Source: DATAGZ01 sp036263455 (GTDB lineage Bacteria > Pseudomonadota > Alphaproteobacteria > Dongiales > Dongiaceae). Taken from it: DNA of 64,000 bases. A model generated the notes under the pieces. That model saw only the letters and a list, made by a program, of their open reading frames with translations, was not told the DNA's origin and did not search any database. Both the position numbers and the translations under genes were made by a program. Every line of letters begins with the position of its first letter. Position 1 is the stretch's first letter. This document shows, one piece after another, positions 46,071 through 54,755 of the stretch. The stretch lies in NCBI GenBank assembly GCA_036263455.1, contig DATAGZ010000011.1, forward strand, positions 67,907 through 131,906, given 5' to 3'.

Positions 46071-46709
46071 TCACATCTGCGGCACGGTAGCCTTGGCGCT
46101 GGGCCGTTCGCTCGCCGCCTTATGCCATTTGCTGAGCTTGGCATGCCTGGGCAAGGTCTTCTGACCTTCGGGCATCTGCGCATAATAGTCGATGATCGGC
46201 AGGAGCATCATATCGGCGAGGCTGAATTCCCGGCCCGCAGCGAAGGGGCCCGTCCCGTCCAGCAGGTCCTCGACGGCATTCAATGCCTTTTCGGCTTCCT
46301 GTTGTCCCGCCGCGATGGCGGTTTCATCGGGACCCTTTTCCTTGTCGGCGAAATAACGCCCCAGGAACACCTTGAGGATCGCCGGACCATAGAGATAGGT
46401 ATCGGCTACCTTCTCGATCTGATTGGCGCGGGTCCGCTTCTGCAGATCGGCGGGCAACAGCTTGGCGCCCGGGAAGGCATCATCGATGTAACGCAGAATC
46501 GCATCGGTCTCGTATATCGTGGTGCCGTTATGGGCGAAGGCCGGTACCTTTCCGAATGGATGGCGCGTCATGTGGCCTGGTTCCTTATGCTCCCCCTTCA
46601 TCATATCCACATTGACGAGATCGTATTCCACGCCTTTTTCCGCGAGCGCCATGCGCACCGAGCGCACATACGTCGAATAGTTCGGTCCATAGATGGTTGG
46701 CTTTGCCAT
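46071..46709 (-). CDS. Glutathione S-transferase
   Basis: A 212-residue cytosolic GST. The N-terminal thioredoxin-like half begins TIYGPNYSTYVRSVRMALAEKG, with Ser or Tyr near residue 10-12 as the possible catalytic residue, and has FGKVPAF and YETDAILRYID for glutathione binding. The helical half contains FSLADMMLLPIIDY. ATG 46709 has AGGAGG upstream. Its substrate is unknown. It is divergent from alaX. Confidence 0.9.
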   Translation of the reverse strand: MAKPTIYGPNYSTYVRSVRMALAEKGVEYDLVNVDMMKGEHKEPGHMTRHPFGKVPAFAHNGTTIYETDAILRYIDDAFPGAKLLPADLQKRTRANQIEKVADTYLYGPAILKVFLGRYFADKEKGPDETAIAAGQQEAEKALNAVEDLLDGTGPFAAGREFSLADMMLLPIIDYYAQMPEGQKTLPRHAKLSKWHKAASERPSAKATVPQM

Positions 46710-46790
46710 AATTATCCTCCTCTTGTTTGTCTGGTCGGCTTGACGGAGCCAGTTGCGGGCCTATGATGCCAGAAGAAAGCAGCGTGACCA

Positions 46791-47495
46791 ATGATAGAAT
46801 TATTGTTCCGCGATGACCCTTACCTGCAGAGATGCCCGGCGCGGGTAATCGCCTCAGGCGACAATGCCGTTCGCCTCGATCGCACGGTCTTTTATCCGAT
46901 GGGCGGAGGCCAGCCCGGCGATACTGGCCGGCTGCGCCTGGACAGCCGAACCGTCGTGGAGGTCATAGATACCCAGAAAGGCGACGCGCCGGACGATGTC
47001 GTACATATCGTCGCGGATGGCGGCGCGCTTCTTCCGGGAATGACGCTCGAGGCCGAAATCGATTGGGACCGCCGCCACCGGCTTATGCGCATGCATACCT
47101 TGCTGCATCTGGTCTGCGCGGTCATGAAGGACGCGCAGTTAACGGGCGCGCAGATTGGCGACGGCAAGGGACGCGTGGATTTTCACTTGCCGGAAGCGCC
47201 CGACAAGGAGGTCCTTGCCGAGGCCCTCAACCGCCTTGTCCGTGAAGATCATGCCGTTCGCCCGCTCTGGATAACGGATTCGGATTTCGCGGCGCAGCCG
47301 GAACTGATCCGCACCATGTCCGTGAAACCGCCAACCGGTTTCGGGCGCGTACAGCTTCTCGAGATCGAGGGTGTCGATCTTCAGCCTTGCGGCGGTACGC
47401 ATGTGCGCTCGACTGCAGAAATAGGTGCGGTGACGGTCACCAAGATCGAGAACAAAGGCAAGCTCAACCGGCGTATTGCCGTCGCCCTCGGCTAG
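46791..47495 (+). CDS. Alanyl-tRNA editing protein AlaX
   Basis: A 234-residue free-standing homologue of the AlaRS editing domain, which hydrolyses Ser-tRNA(Ala) or Gly-tRNA(Ala). The zinc site is complete: H102 and H106 (MRMHTLLHLV) and C200 and H204 (PCGGTH). FYPMGGGQPGDTG at about 34-46 is the other typical block. It starts a run of five overlapping or abutting genes, being followed one base later by the sulfurtransferase. Confidence 0.92.
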   Translation: MIELLFRDDPYLQRCPARVIASGDNAVRLDRTVFYPMGGGQPGDTGRLRLDSRTVVEVIDTQKGDAPDDVVHIVADGGALLPGMTLEAEIDWDRRHRLMRMHTLLHLVCAVMKDAQLTGAQIGDGKGRVDFHLPEAPDKEVLAEALNRLVREDHAVRPLWITDSDFAAQPELIRTMSVKPPTGFGRVQLLEIEGVDLQPCGGTHVRSTAEIGAVTVTKIENKGKLNRRIAVALG

Positions 47496-47496
47496 C

Positions 47497-48333
47497 ATGC
47501 TTATTTCGACCGAAGCGCTTGCCAACCGTCTGCAGAGCCTTACCCCCCCGCGCCTGCTCGATGCCACCTACGTCCTGCCTGACCAGGGAAAAACCGCCCT
47601 CCAGATTTATGAGGAAGCGCACATACCCGGCGCATTGTTCTTTGACATCGATGCCATCGCCGATCCGGCAAGCGCACTTCCTCATATGCTGCCCACGGCC
47701 GAACAGTTCGGCGGCCAGATGGGCATGCTCGGCCTCTCGGAAAAGGACGAGATCGTCGTCTATGACCGTGGGCCGATCCGCAGCGCGGCGCGCGCCTGGT
47801 GGAGCCTGACGCGATACGGCGCGCGCCGGGTCGCACTCCTGGACGGCGGATTGGCGAAGTGGCGCGCCGAAGGAAGGACCGTCGAAGGCGGTCCGGCCCA
47901 ATTTCCTGCCCCGGCAAAGTTTCACGCGCGCCGAGACGAAAATGCCTTCGTCGACAAGCAGGGCCTCGCGCGTATACTCCGGGACGAGGCAGCCACTCTG
48001 CTGGATGCGCGTGCGCCGGGCCGCTATTCGGGCGTCGAAGCGGAGCCCCGCCCCGGACTGCGCGCCGGTCATATTCCTGGTGCACTCAACGTCCCTTTCA
48101 CGGCGCTGTTCGATGGGGATACCCTTCTGTCTCCCCACCGCCTGCGCCATCTCTTCGAAGATAAGGGCGTCGATCCCGGCCGGCATATCGTCGCCTATTG
48201 CGGCTCGGGAGTGACCGCTTGCGTTCCCCTCTTTGCGCTCAGTCTCCTCGGCGCACCGCAGCTTTCTCTTTATGATGGGTCCTGGGCCGAATGGGGCGCG
48301 GACCCAGACTGCCCCATCGAAGGAAGCGCATGA
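47497..48333 (+). CDS. sseA: 3-mercaptopyruvate sulfurtransferase
   Basis: A 278-residue protein with two rhodanese domains. Cys235 in YCGSGVTAC is the active-site loop of mercaptopyruvate sulfurtransferases (CGSGVTA), distinct from thiosulfate sulfurtransferases. The first domain (1-125) is inactive, with AHIPGALFFDID as its best conserved part. ATG 47497 directly follows the AlaX stop. It overlaps the GNAT gene by four bases. Its position between cysK and metC fits cysteine degradation or sulfur trafficking. Confidence 0.9.
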   Translation: MLISTEALANRLQSLTPPRLLDATYVLPDQGKTALQIYEEAHIPGALFFDIDAIADPASALPHMLPTAEQFGGQMGMLGLSEKDEIVVYDRGPIRSAARAWWSLTRYGARRVALLDGGLAKWRAEGRTVEGGPAQFPAPAKFHARRDENAFVDKQGLARILRDEAATLLDARAPGRYSGVEAEPRPGLRAGHIPGALNVPFTALFDGDTLLSPHRLRHLFEDKGVDPGRHIVAYCGSGVTACVPLFALSLLGAPQLSLYDGSWAEWGADPDCPIEGSA

Positions 48334-48929
48334 CGACGCGCATTCCTGTCGTGGTCACCTATCTCGAGATGACCGAGCGACCCACCGCACCCGCGCCCGC
48401 CTTGCCACGCGGCAACTTCGCCTTGCTTCACGTGGAACGGCCGAGCGTCGCCTTCTACCGCTATCTCTACAATACCGTGGGCGAGCGGTGGTTTTGGGTC
48501 GACCGCCGCCGCATGGACGACGAGACCCTGCGCACGGAGATTCAGGATGAATCCGTCGAGATTTCCGTCCTCTACGGAAAGGGCGAGCCGGTCGGTTTTG
48601 TTGAGCTCGATGGACGCACCGCACCCACCCAGACCATCGCCTATTTCGGACTGATGCCGGACTGGATCGGCCGAGGGATCGGGCGGTATCTGTTGCGCTG
48701 GGCGGTCGATCGCGCCTGGCAGCGCGGCGCATCCCGCATCGCCGTGGAAACCTGTACACTCGACCACCCCGCCGCGCTGGGTCATTACCAGCGCCTGGGT
48801 TTTCGTCCCTACCGGCAGAAGAAGAAACATATCCCCGACCCGCGCATCGAGGGCTTCATCCCAGCCTGCCACGAGCCACTCGGCACCGCGCTGGCGGCGC
48901 ATTTTTCGGTACCCCATGGCGTCGCGTGA
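48330..48929 (+). CDS. GNAT family N-acetyltransferase
   Basis: A 199-residue protein of the GCN5-related N-acetyltransferase fold. The acetyl-CoA loop is IGRGIGRYLL at 113-122, followed by ETCTLDHPAALGHYQRLGF. The acceptor is unknown. It starts by ATGA overlap with the sulfurtransferase gene and overlaps metC by 14 nt, so an amino-acid substrate is an inference from the neighbours. Confidence 0.85.
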   Translation: MTTRIPVVVTYLEMTERPTAPAPALPRGNFALLHVERPSVAFYRYLYNTVGERWFWVDRRRMDDETLRTEIQDESVEISVLYGKGEPVGFVELDGRTAPTQTIAYFGLMPDWIGRGIGRYLLRWAVDRAWQRGASRIAVETCTLDHPAALGHYQRLGFRPYRQKKKHIPDPRIEGFIPACHEPLGTALAAHFSVPHGVA

Positions 48930-50103
48930 CTCTAGAGACCGCACCGCGGCCATTCACGGCGGATGCGACCCGGCGGCAAATTTCGGCATCCCCAACCCGC
49001 CGGTCTATCGCGCCTCGACGATCCTGTTTCCCTCCCTCGCCGCGCTCGAGGCCTCTGACGCGGACCGTTTCGCGGGCGTCCATTACGGCCTCTATGGGAC
49101 ACCCACCACTTTCGCTTTCGAGAAAGCGGTGGCGGAACTCGAAGGTGCCGATCACGCAGTCGCGGTCCCTTCCGGCCTCGCGGCGATCACCATGGCGCTG
49201 CTGGCCTTCACCAAGCCGGGCGATCACGTTCTTATCGTCGATTCCTGCTACGGACCGACGCGAACCTTCTGCGATGCGCAGCTCGCGCGTTTCGGGATCG
49301 AGATCGGCTATTATGACCCTCTGATCGGCGAGGGTATCGCGGCACTTTTCCGTCCCAACACGCGGCTAGTTTTCCTGGAAAATCCCGGCTCCAATTCCTT
49401 CGAGATCCAGGACGTGCCGGCAATCGCCGCTGCATGCCAGGCCCGAGGAATTATCACGATCCTGGACAATACCTGGGCGACGCCGCTTTTCTTCAAGCCT
49501 TTCGCCCACGGCGTCGATGTCTCCCTCCACGCCGTGACCAAATATATTGGTGGCCACGCCGATCTGATGCTGGGGATCATTACGACGCGCGCGGAGCATT
49601 ACCGCCGGCTCAAGAACCAGGTCCACGGCATGGGCATGAGCGTCAGCCCGGAAGATTGCGCGCTTGCCTTGCGCGGTCTGCGCTCGATGCCGGCTCGCCT
49701 GGCAGAACACCAGCAAAACAGCATTGCGCTCGCCCACTGGCTCGAACAAAGGCCAGAAGTGCGTCGCGTTCTGCACCCGGCTTTGCCCAGCCATCCCGGC
49801 CACGATCTGTGGCGCCGCGATTTCACCGGCGCAACCGGCCTGTTTGCCATTGAACTGCACCCCACCGACAAGACAGCCATCGCCGCCATGGTCAGCGGCA
49901 TGCGCTGGTTCGGCCTCGGCTATTCCTGGGGCGGGGTCGAGAGCCTGATCCTGCCGGTTCACGAAACGTCGCGGCGGGTCGTGCGCCGCGACTGGTGCGC
50001 GGGCCCGGTCCTGCGCCTGCATGCCGGGCTCGAAGATGTTGAAGATTTGAAAGAAGATCTGGCTGCGGGATTCGCGCGCCTCACCGAGGCCCAAACACCA
50101 TGA
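48916..50103 (+). CDS. metC: Cystathionine beta-lyase
   Basis: PLP enzyme of 395 aa that cleaves cystathionine to homocysteine, pyruvate and ammonia. Lys209 in AVTKYIGGHADL holds the cofactor; HYGLYGTPTTFAFE (substrate and neighbouring-subunit tyrosines), GSNSFEIQD and TRYSWGG-like SYSWGGVESL complete the Cys/Met-metabolism family set. Sequence fits MetC better than MetB. It overlaps hisI by four bases. Confidence 0.92.
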   Translation: MASRDSRDRTAAIHGGCDPAANFGIPNPPVYRASTILFPSLAALEASDADRFAGVHYGLYGTPTTFAFEKAVAELEGADHAVAVPSGLAAITMALLAFTKPGDHVLIVDSCYGPTRTFCDAQLARFGIEIGYYDPLIGEGIAALFRPNTRLVFLENPGSNSFEIQDVPAIAAACQARGIITILDNTWATPLFFKPFAHGVDVSLHAVTKYIGGHADLMLGIITTRAEHYRRLKNQVHGMGMSVSPEDCALALRGLRSMPARLAEHQQNSIALAHWLEQRPEVRRVLHPALPSHPGHDLWRRDFTGATGLFAIELHPTDKTAIAAMVSGMRWFGLGYSWGGVESLILPVHETSRRVVRRDWCAGPVLRLHAGLEDVEDLKEDLAAGFARLTEAQTP

Positions 50104-50441
50104 TCGCCCTCGAAAGCGTCGCCTTCAATCGGGACGGATTGGTGCCGGCAATTGCCCAGCAACATGACACCGGCGAGGTGCTGATGATGGCCTGGATGAA
50201 CCGCGAGAGCCTCGAGGAGACGCTGCGCACCAGGCGCGTCTGTTATTGGTCGCGCTCGCGCGGAGCGCTCTGGCGCAAGGGTGAGAGCTCGGGCCATGTC
50301 CAGACCCTCATCAAGGCGAGGTTGGATTGCGACGGCGACACCATCCTGCTGCTTGTCGACCAGCACGGCCCGGCCTGTCATACTGGTGCGCGCTCCTGCT
50401 TCTTCGAGGCGCTCGACGCATCGACACACTCCGACCCTTAA
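50100..50441 (+). CDS. hisI: Phosphoribosyl-AMP cyclohydrolase
   Basis: HisI opens the adenine ring of PR-AMP in histidine synthesis. The 113-residue protein has the metal motif DCDGDTILLLVDQ and the C-terminal HTGARSCFF with Cys and His zinc ligands; TRRVCYWSRSRGALWRKGE is also characteristic. It is not fused to HisE and sits apart from other his genes, at the end of the alaX-sseA-GNAT-metC run. It converges with the aldehyde dehydrogenase gene with a four-base overlap. Confidence 0.95.
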   Translation: MIALESVAFNRDGLVPAIAQQHDTGEVLMMAWMNRESLEETLRTRRVCYWSRSRGALWRKGESSGHVQTLIKARLDCDGDTILLLVDQHGPACHTGARSCFFEALDASTHSDP

Positions 50442-51955
50442 GCCGCTGGCTTTACGTCAAAATTGATTCCCTGGGCGAGCGGCAGCTTGTCCGAGTAATT
50501 GATGGTGTTGGTGGCGCGGCGCATGTAGTTCTTCCAGGCATCCGAGCCTGATTCGCGCCCGCCGCCCGTCTCTTTTTCGCCGCCGAAGGCGCCGCCAATC
50601 TCCGCGCCCGACGGGCCGATATTGACATTGGCGATGCCGCAATCGCTCCCCTGGGCGGAGAGGAACAGTTCCGCCTCGCGCACATCATTGGTGAAGATGC
50701 AGGAGGAGAGACCCTGGGGCACGGCATTGTGCATCCGAATCGCCTCCGCCAAGTCCGTATAGGTCATGACATACAGAATCGGCGCGAAAGTCTCGCGCTT
50801 CACGACGGAACTTTGCGATTTCATCTCGACGATTGCCGGCTGGACATAGAAGCCGCCGCTCTTCCCCGGCACCTTGACGCGCTCGCCGCCGCTGACCTTG
50901 CCACCTTCGGCGCGCGCTTCGGCCAGGGCCTGTTGCATGCGGTCATAGGCGCCCTCGTCGATTAGAGGGCCTATGAGCGTTTTCGCCTGCAAAGGGTCTC
51001 CTATGGCCAGGCTGGCATAGGCCGCCTGCAGGCGGGGCAAAAGCTTGCCGAGGATAGAGCGGTGGACGATCAGCCGGCGCAGGCTCGTGCATCGCTGGCC
51101 CGCGGTTCCGGCCGCCGAGAAGGTAATCGCGCGTACGGCAAGCTCCAGATCGGCGCTCGGGCAGACGATCATCGCATTGTTGCCGCCGAGTTCGAGCAAA
51201 GCTCGCCCGAAGCGCGCGGCGACGCGAGGGCCGACTTCACCACCCATCCGGGTCGAGCCGGTGGCGCTGACGAGCGGAACGCGATGGTCATCGACTAGTA
51301 TCTGGCCGATATCCCTCTCGCCGACGATGACGTCGCTCAGTCCCCTGGGGATGCTCCCGAAACGCTTGGCGGCGCGGGCGAAGATCGCCTGGCAGGCCAA
51401 CGCTGAGAGCGGCGTCTTTTCCGAGGGCTTCCACAGAACCGCGTTTCCGCAGACAATCGCCAGGGCAAAATTCCATGCCCAGACCGCTACGGGGAAATTG
51501 AAGGCGCTGATGATTCCGATAACGCCCAGCGGGTGCCAGCTTTCCATCATGCGGTGGCCGGGACGTTCGGAGGCGATCGTCAAGCCATAGAGCTGGCGCG
51601 ACAGGCCGCAGGCAAAATCGCAAATATCGATCATTTCCTGGACCTCGCCGCGGCCCTCCTCGAGGATCTTTCCGCATTCGCGGGAAATCAGGGTGGCGAG
51701 ATCCTCCTTGTGGCTGCGCAATTCCTCGCCGAGCAACCGGATCAATTCACCGCGCTTGGGTGCGGGCACCGCGCGCCAGGCGAGAAAAGCGTCGTGGGCC
51801 TGAGCGATCTTGCGTTCGACCGCGGCCCTATTATCGGTCTTGAGCCGGGCAAGTTCGCTGCCATCGATCGGCGAGCGCACCGGAAGCGTCCCCCGGGCGG
51901 CCATTGCCGAGGCAATGCCCAATCTGCGGGCGAGCGGAAGAATGGAAGATGTCAT
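50438..51955 (-). CDS. Aldehyde dehydrogenase, ALDH7/aminoadipate-semialdehyde dehydrogenase-like
   Basis: A 505-residue NAD-dependent aldehyde dehydrogenase. Glu255 in LLELGGNN and nucleophile Cys289 in GTAGQRCTS are present. NIGPSGAEIGGAFGGEKETGGGRESGSDAWK at the C-terminus (first half quoted in part) is typical of the ALDH7 group, which oxidises aminoadipate semialdehyde in lysine breakdown. ATG 51955 is preceded by GAGGTGA. It follows leuA on the same strand after 129 nt containing a GC-rich hairpin. Confidence 0.87.
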   Translation of the reverse strand: MTSSILPLARRLGIASAMAARGTLPVRSPIDGSELARLKTDNRAAVERKIAQAHDAFLAWRAVPAPKRGELIRLLGEELRSHKEDLATLISRECGKILEEGRGEVQEMIDICDFACGLSRQLYGLTIASERPGHRMMESWHPLGVIGIISAFNFPVAVWAWNFALAIVCGNAVLWKPSEKTPLSALACQAIFARAAKRFGSIPRGLSDVIVGERDIGQILVDDHRVPLVSATGSTRMGGEVGPRVAARFGRALLELGGNNAMIVCPSADLELAVRAITFSAAGTAGQRCTSLRRLIVHRSILGKLLPRLQAAYASLAIGDPLQAKTLIGPLIDEGAYDRMQQALAEARAEGGKVSGGERVKVPGKSGGFYVQPAIVEMKSQSSVVKRETFAPILYVMTYTDLAEAIRMHNAVPQGLSSCIFTNDVREAELFLSAQGSDCGIANVNIGPSGAEIGGAFGGEKETGGGRESGSDAWKNYMRRATNTINYSDKLPLAQGINFDVKPAA

Positions 51956-52060
51956 GGTTCACCTCATTGGAACAGCCCACCCCTTACGAGCCGGCATATG
52001 TCGCGGCCGTGCTATAGCAGAGCGGCGGCGGCCATTCAAATCATGCCTGGCAGGGTATTG

Positions 52061-52081
52061 CCGGCCCCTCAGGGAGGCCGG
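52061..52081 (-). terminator. GC-rich hairpin after leuA, possible terminator
   Basis: Read on the minus strand, CCGGCC-T-CC pairs with GGGGCCGG around a CTGA loop, four bases after the leuA stop. There is no T run behind it, so it may act only as a stem that stabilises the 3' end or assists Rho. Confidence 0.4.
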
Positions 52082-52084
52082 ATA

Positions 52085-53752
52085 CTATTCCCGGTCGCGA
52101 TTGACGGCGCTGAGCAGGGCGCGCAGGGAGGCCGCGATGATGTTGCGGTGGATGGCCGCGCCGAATTCCTGCCGCGCCTTAGGCGTGCGCACCTCGACAT
52201 AGGCAATGGCGGCCGCATCGGCGCCCTTTCCTACCGCGTGCTCCGAATAATCGACGATCTCATAGGTCCCCAGCCCGTGCCGCTTCAGCGCATCGATACA
52301 GGCATCGAGCGGGCCATTCCCCTCGCCCGTGACACTCGTCCGTTTGCCGGCTTCGAGGAGCGTGGCAGTGAGCTGGCACCGGTCCTCGCCCTGGGGCGTG
52401 ATATTGAAATCGATCAGATTGAAGGAAGTATTCCGGTCGACATAGGCCTTTTGGAAAGACTGCCAAATCTCGGGGCCGGTGACCTCCCGCCCGGTATGGT
52501 CGGCGATAGCCTGGACCACCTGGCTGAAATGCATCTGGAGCGCGCGGGGAAGCCGGATACCATGATCCTGTTCGAGGAGATAGGCGATCCCGCCCTTGCC
52601 CGACTGGCTGTTGATGCGAATAACCGCCTCGTAGTCCCGGCCCACATCCTTGGGATCGATCGGCAGGTAGGGAACCTCCCACAGCCCGGTATTGCTCTTT
52701 TTGAGCGCCTCGAATCCCTTCTTGATCGCATCCTGGTGCGAGCCCGAAAACGCCGTAAAAACCAGATCGCCGGCATAGGGATGGCGCGGATGGACCGGGA
52801 GCTGGTTGCAATATTCGGCCGTTTCGCGAATGGAAGTGATATCCGAAAAATCTATTTGAGGATCAATACCTTGCGTAAATAAATTCAAGCCAAGCGTCAC
52901 CAGATCGACGTTGCCGGTCCGCTCGCCATTCCCGAACAGCGTCCCTTCGATCCGATCGGCGCCCGCCATGAGGCCGAGCTCGGCCGCGGCCACGCCTGTG
53001 CCACGATCATTGTGGGGGTGCAGGCTGACGATGATGCGATCCCGGCCAGGGATATGACGGCAGAAATACTCGATCTGGTCGGCATAAATATTGGGCGTGG
53101 CCATTTCCACCGTCGCGGGCAGATTGAAGATGCACTTCCGCTCCCGGCTGGGCTGCCAGATTTCTGCCACCGCCTCGCACACCTCGAGCGTATAGTCGAT
53201 CTCCGTTCCGGTGAAGGATTCGGGGGAATATTCGAACTGGAATTCGGTCCCGCCCGATTGGCGTTGGGCATAATCGGCGACCCAGCGTGCCCCTGTCACC
53301 GCGATCTGCTTGACTCCCGCCCGATCCTGGCGGAACACCACCCGTCTCTGCAATTCAGAAGTGGAATTATAGACATGGACGATGGCCCGGCGCGCGCCCT
53401 GCAGAGCCTCATAGGTCCGGGCAATCAACGCTTCACGCGCCTGGGTCAGTACTTGGATGGTGACATCCTCGGGAACCAGCTCTTCTTCGATCAGCTGGCG
53501 GACGAAATCGAAATCGGTCTGGGAAGCGGAGGGAAAGCCAACCTCGATCTCCTTATATCCCATGGCCACAAGCGCGCGGAACATCCGCTTCTTGCGCTCG
53601 GGACCCATTGGGTCGATCAAGGCCTGGTTGCCATCGCGAAGATCGACGGAGCACCAAATGGGCGCGGCCTGGATAACCCGGCTGGGCCATTGGCGGGTTT
53701 CGAGCCGCAAGGGTTCGAAGGGGCGGTATTTTTTAGAAGGATCGATAGACAT
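52085..53752 (-). CDS. leuA: 2-isopropylmalate synthase (LeuA2-like long form)
   Basis: First committed enzyme of leucine synthesis, condensing 2-ketoisovalerate with acetyl-CoA. The 555-residue protein belongs to the yeast/actinobacterial-type long group: IWCSVDLRDGNQALIDPM at 32-48, SLHPHNDRGTGVAAAELG with metal-binding His residues, and LFGNGERTGNVDL. The C-terminal 120 residues form the regulatory domain (TSVTGEGNGPLDA), the usual site of leucine feedback. The ribosome site GCAGGT lies before ATG 53752 and may be paired in the leader RNA. Confidence 0.96.
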   Translation of the reverse strand: MSIDPSKKYRPFEPLRLETRQWPSRVIQAAPIWCSVDLRDGNQALIDPMGPERKKRMFRALVAMGYKEIEVGFPSASQTDFDFVRQLIEEELVPEDVTIQVLTQAREALIARTYEALQGARRAIVHVYNSTSELQRRVVFRQDRAGVKQIAVTGARWVADYAQRQSGGTEFQFEYSPESFTGTEIDYTLEVCEAVAEIWQPSRERKCIFNLPATVEMATPNIYADQIEYFCRHIPGRDRIIVSLHPHNDRGTGVAAAELGLMAGADRIEGTLFGNGERTGNVDLVTLGLNLFTQGIDPQIDFSDITSIRETAEYCNQLPVHPRHPYAGDLVFTAFSGSHQDAIKKGFEALKKSNTGLWEVPYLPIDPKDVGRDYEAVIRINSQSGKGGIAYLLEQDHGIRLPRALQMHFSQVVQAIADHTGREVTGPEIWQSFQKAYVDRNTSFNLIDFNITPQGEDRCQLTATLLEAGKRTSVTGEGNGPLDACIDALKRHGLGTYEIVDYSEHAVGKGADAAAIAYVEVRTPKARQEFGAAIHRNIIAASLRALLSAVNRDRE

Positions 53753-53852
53753 TGTTACCTGCGAATTTCACGAAAAAGGAGTGCGGCGCCCATTGGGCCA
53801 CCGCACCACTAAGTCGCAGGTTATTGCGTAACATATTGAAAATAAAAAACAT
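53753..53852 (-). promoter_or_regulatory. Possible leucine attenuator leader before leuA
   Basis: On the minus strand an ORF beginning at ATG 53852 (or 53834) has Leu codons TTA, CTG and CTT within seven codons of the second ATG. It runs into a stem-loop at 53806-53781 (GTGCGGTGGCCC, loop AAT, GGGCGCCGCAC) followed by T5 at 53777-53773, the form of an intrinsic terminator. ACCTGCGA in the leader (53821-53814), which contains the CTG codon, is exactly complementary to TCGCAGGT (53764-53757), which contains the leuA ribosome site. The pairing suggests leucine-responsive attenuation. The leader ORF has no good ribosome site and ends inside leuA, so it may instead be a plain terminator for the gene upstream. 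Confidence 0.45.
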
Positions 53853-53896
53853 GGCGGTCAGGATACGATGAGAGCCGCCTTTCGTCAAGCCGTCGG

Positions 53897-54073
53897 TCAG
53901 TTTGGGTCCTGGCCGGCGAAATGGGCGAGTTCCTCCTTGATCTTGAGCTTCTGCTTTTTCAAAGCGGCAATCGCTATGGCATCTGGATGAGGACGCTGCT
54001 CTTCGCGGTCGATCCTTATTTCCAAATCGGCATGCTTGCTCTTAAGGGCATTGACATGGGATTCGATATTCAT
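53897..54073 (-). CDS. DUF465 (YdcH) family protein, second copy
   Basis: A 58-residue helical protein opening MNIESHVNALKSKHADLEIR, with a middle HPDAIAIAALKKQKLKIKEE, matching DUF465. ATG 54073 has GGAGG about seven bases upstream. The plus-strand open frame over the same bases is a shadow. It is upstream of leuA on the same strand and divergent from ubiX (76 nt between starts). Function is unknown. Confidence 0.85.
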   Translation of the reverse strand: MNIESHVNALKSKHADLEIRIDREEQRPHPDAIAIAALKKQKLKIKEELAHFAGQDPN

Positions 54074-54149
54074 GCATTCCTCCCACCTTGTGACCCGGTG
54101 ATGCTACGACAAAAACCCTCCCCTGCCAAGGGATTTAAAGGCTGCAATC

Positions 54150-54755
54150 ATGCGTAAAATAAAGAAGAAAAAAAGCAATGACTTGCCCTTGATCGTGGGA
54201 ATTTCCGGCGCGTCGGGCAGCATCTATGGTTTGCGGCTTATCGACATGCTCGCCGAACTTGGCATTGCCGTCGAGGCGGTGATTACCCGGACGGGCAAGA
54301 TCACGATCGCCCACGAGACCGACGTCAAGCTGGCGGCGCTCGCCCGCAAGGTGCGGCTTCATGACGAGCTGGATATGACCGCGCCGATCGCGAGCGGCTC
54401 CTACCCGACCCGCGGCATGATCGTGGCGCCCTGCTCGGTCAAGAGCCTTGCCGAAATTGCCCACGGGATGCCCCAGACGCTGCTGACGCGCGCAGCGGAC
54501 GTCACGCTCAAAGAGCAGCGGCGGCTTGTCCTGATGGTACGCGAGACACCCCTGCACATGGGCCACCTGCGCAATATGCTGGCCGCGGCCGAGATGGGCG
54601 CGATCATCGCACCACCCGTGCCGGCCTTCTATAACCGCCCGCAGACCCTCGCCGAAATGGTGGAATATGGGCTGGGCCGGGTATTGGACCTCTTTGATAT
54701 TGAGGTCGAGGGGCTCAAGCGGTGGAAGGCTGCTCCAGCGCGAGCCCTGCGATAA
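54150..54755 (+). CDS. ubiX: Flavin prenyltransferase UbiX
   Basis: UbiX makes the prenylated FMN cofactor used by UbiD decarboxylases. The 201-residue protein has IVGISGASGSIYGLRL (about 15-30) for FMN, the SGSYPTRGMIVAPCS motif and VRETPLHMGHLRNM, all diagnostic. A lysine-rich ten-residue head precedes the domain. No ubiD is in the window. It converges with the TIGR02444 gene, overlapping by 41 nt. Confidence 0.95.
   Translation: MRKIKKKKSNDLPLIVGISGASGSIYGLRLIDMLAELGIAVEAVITRTGKITIAHETDVKLAALARKVRLHDELDMTAPIASGSYPTRGMIVAPCSVKSLAEIAHGMPQTLLTRAADVTLKEQRRLVLMVRETPLHMGHLRNMLAAAEMGAIIAPPVPAFYNRPQTLAEMVEYGLGRVLDLFDIEVEGLKRWKAAPARALR

Noticed and set aside
51533..52882. 449-codon open frame antisense to the aldehyde dehydrogenase and leuA
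   Set aside because: Spans two real genes and the gap between them; a compositional artefact.
53921..54157. 78-codon plus-strand open frame
   Set aside because: It lies over the minus-strand DUF465 gene, which has GGAGG and a family match; the plus frame has neither.
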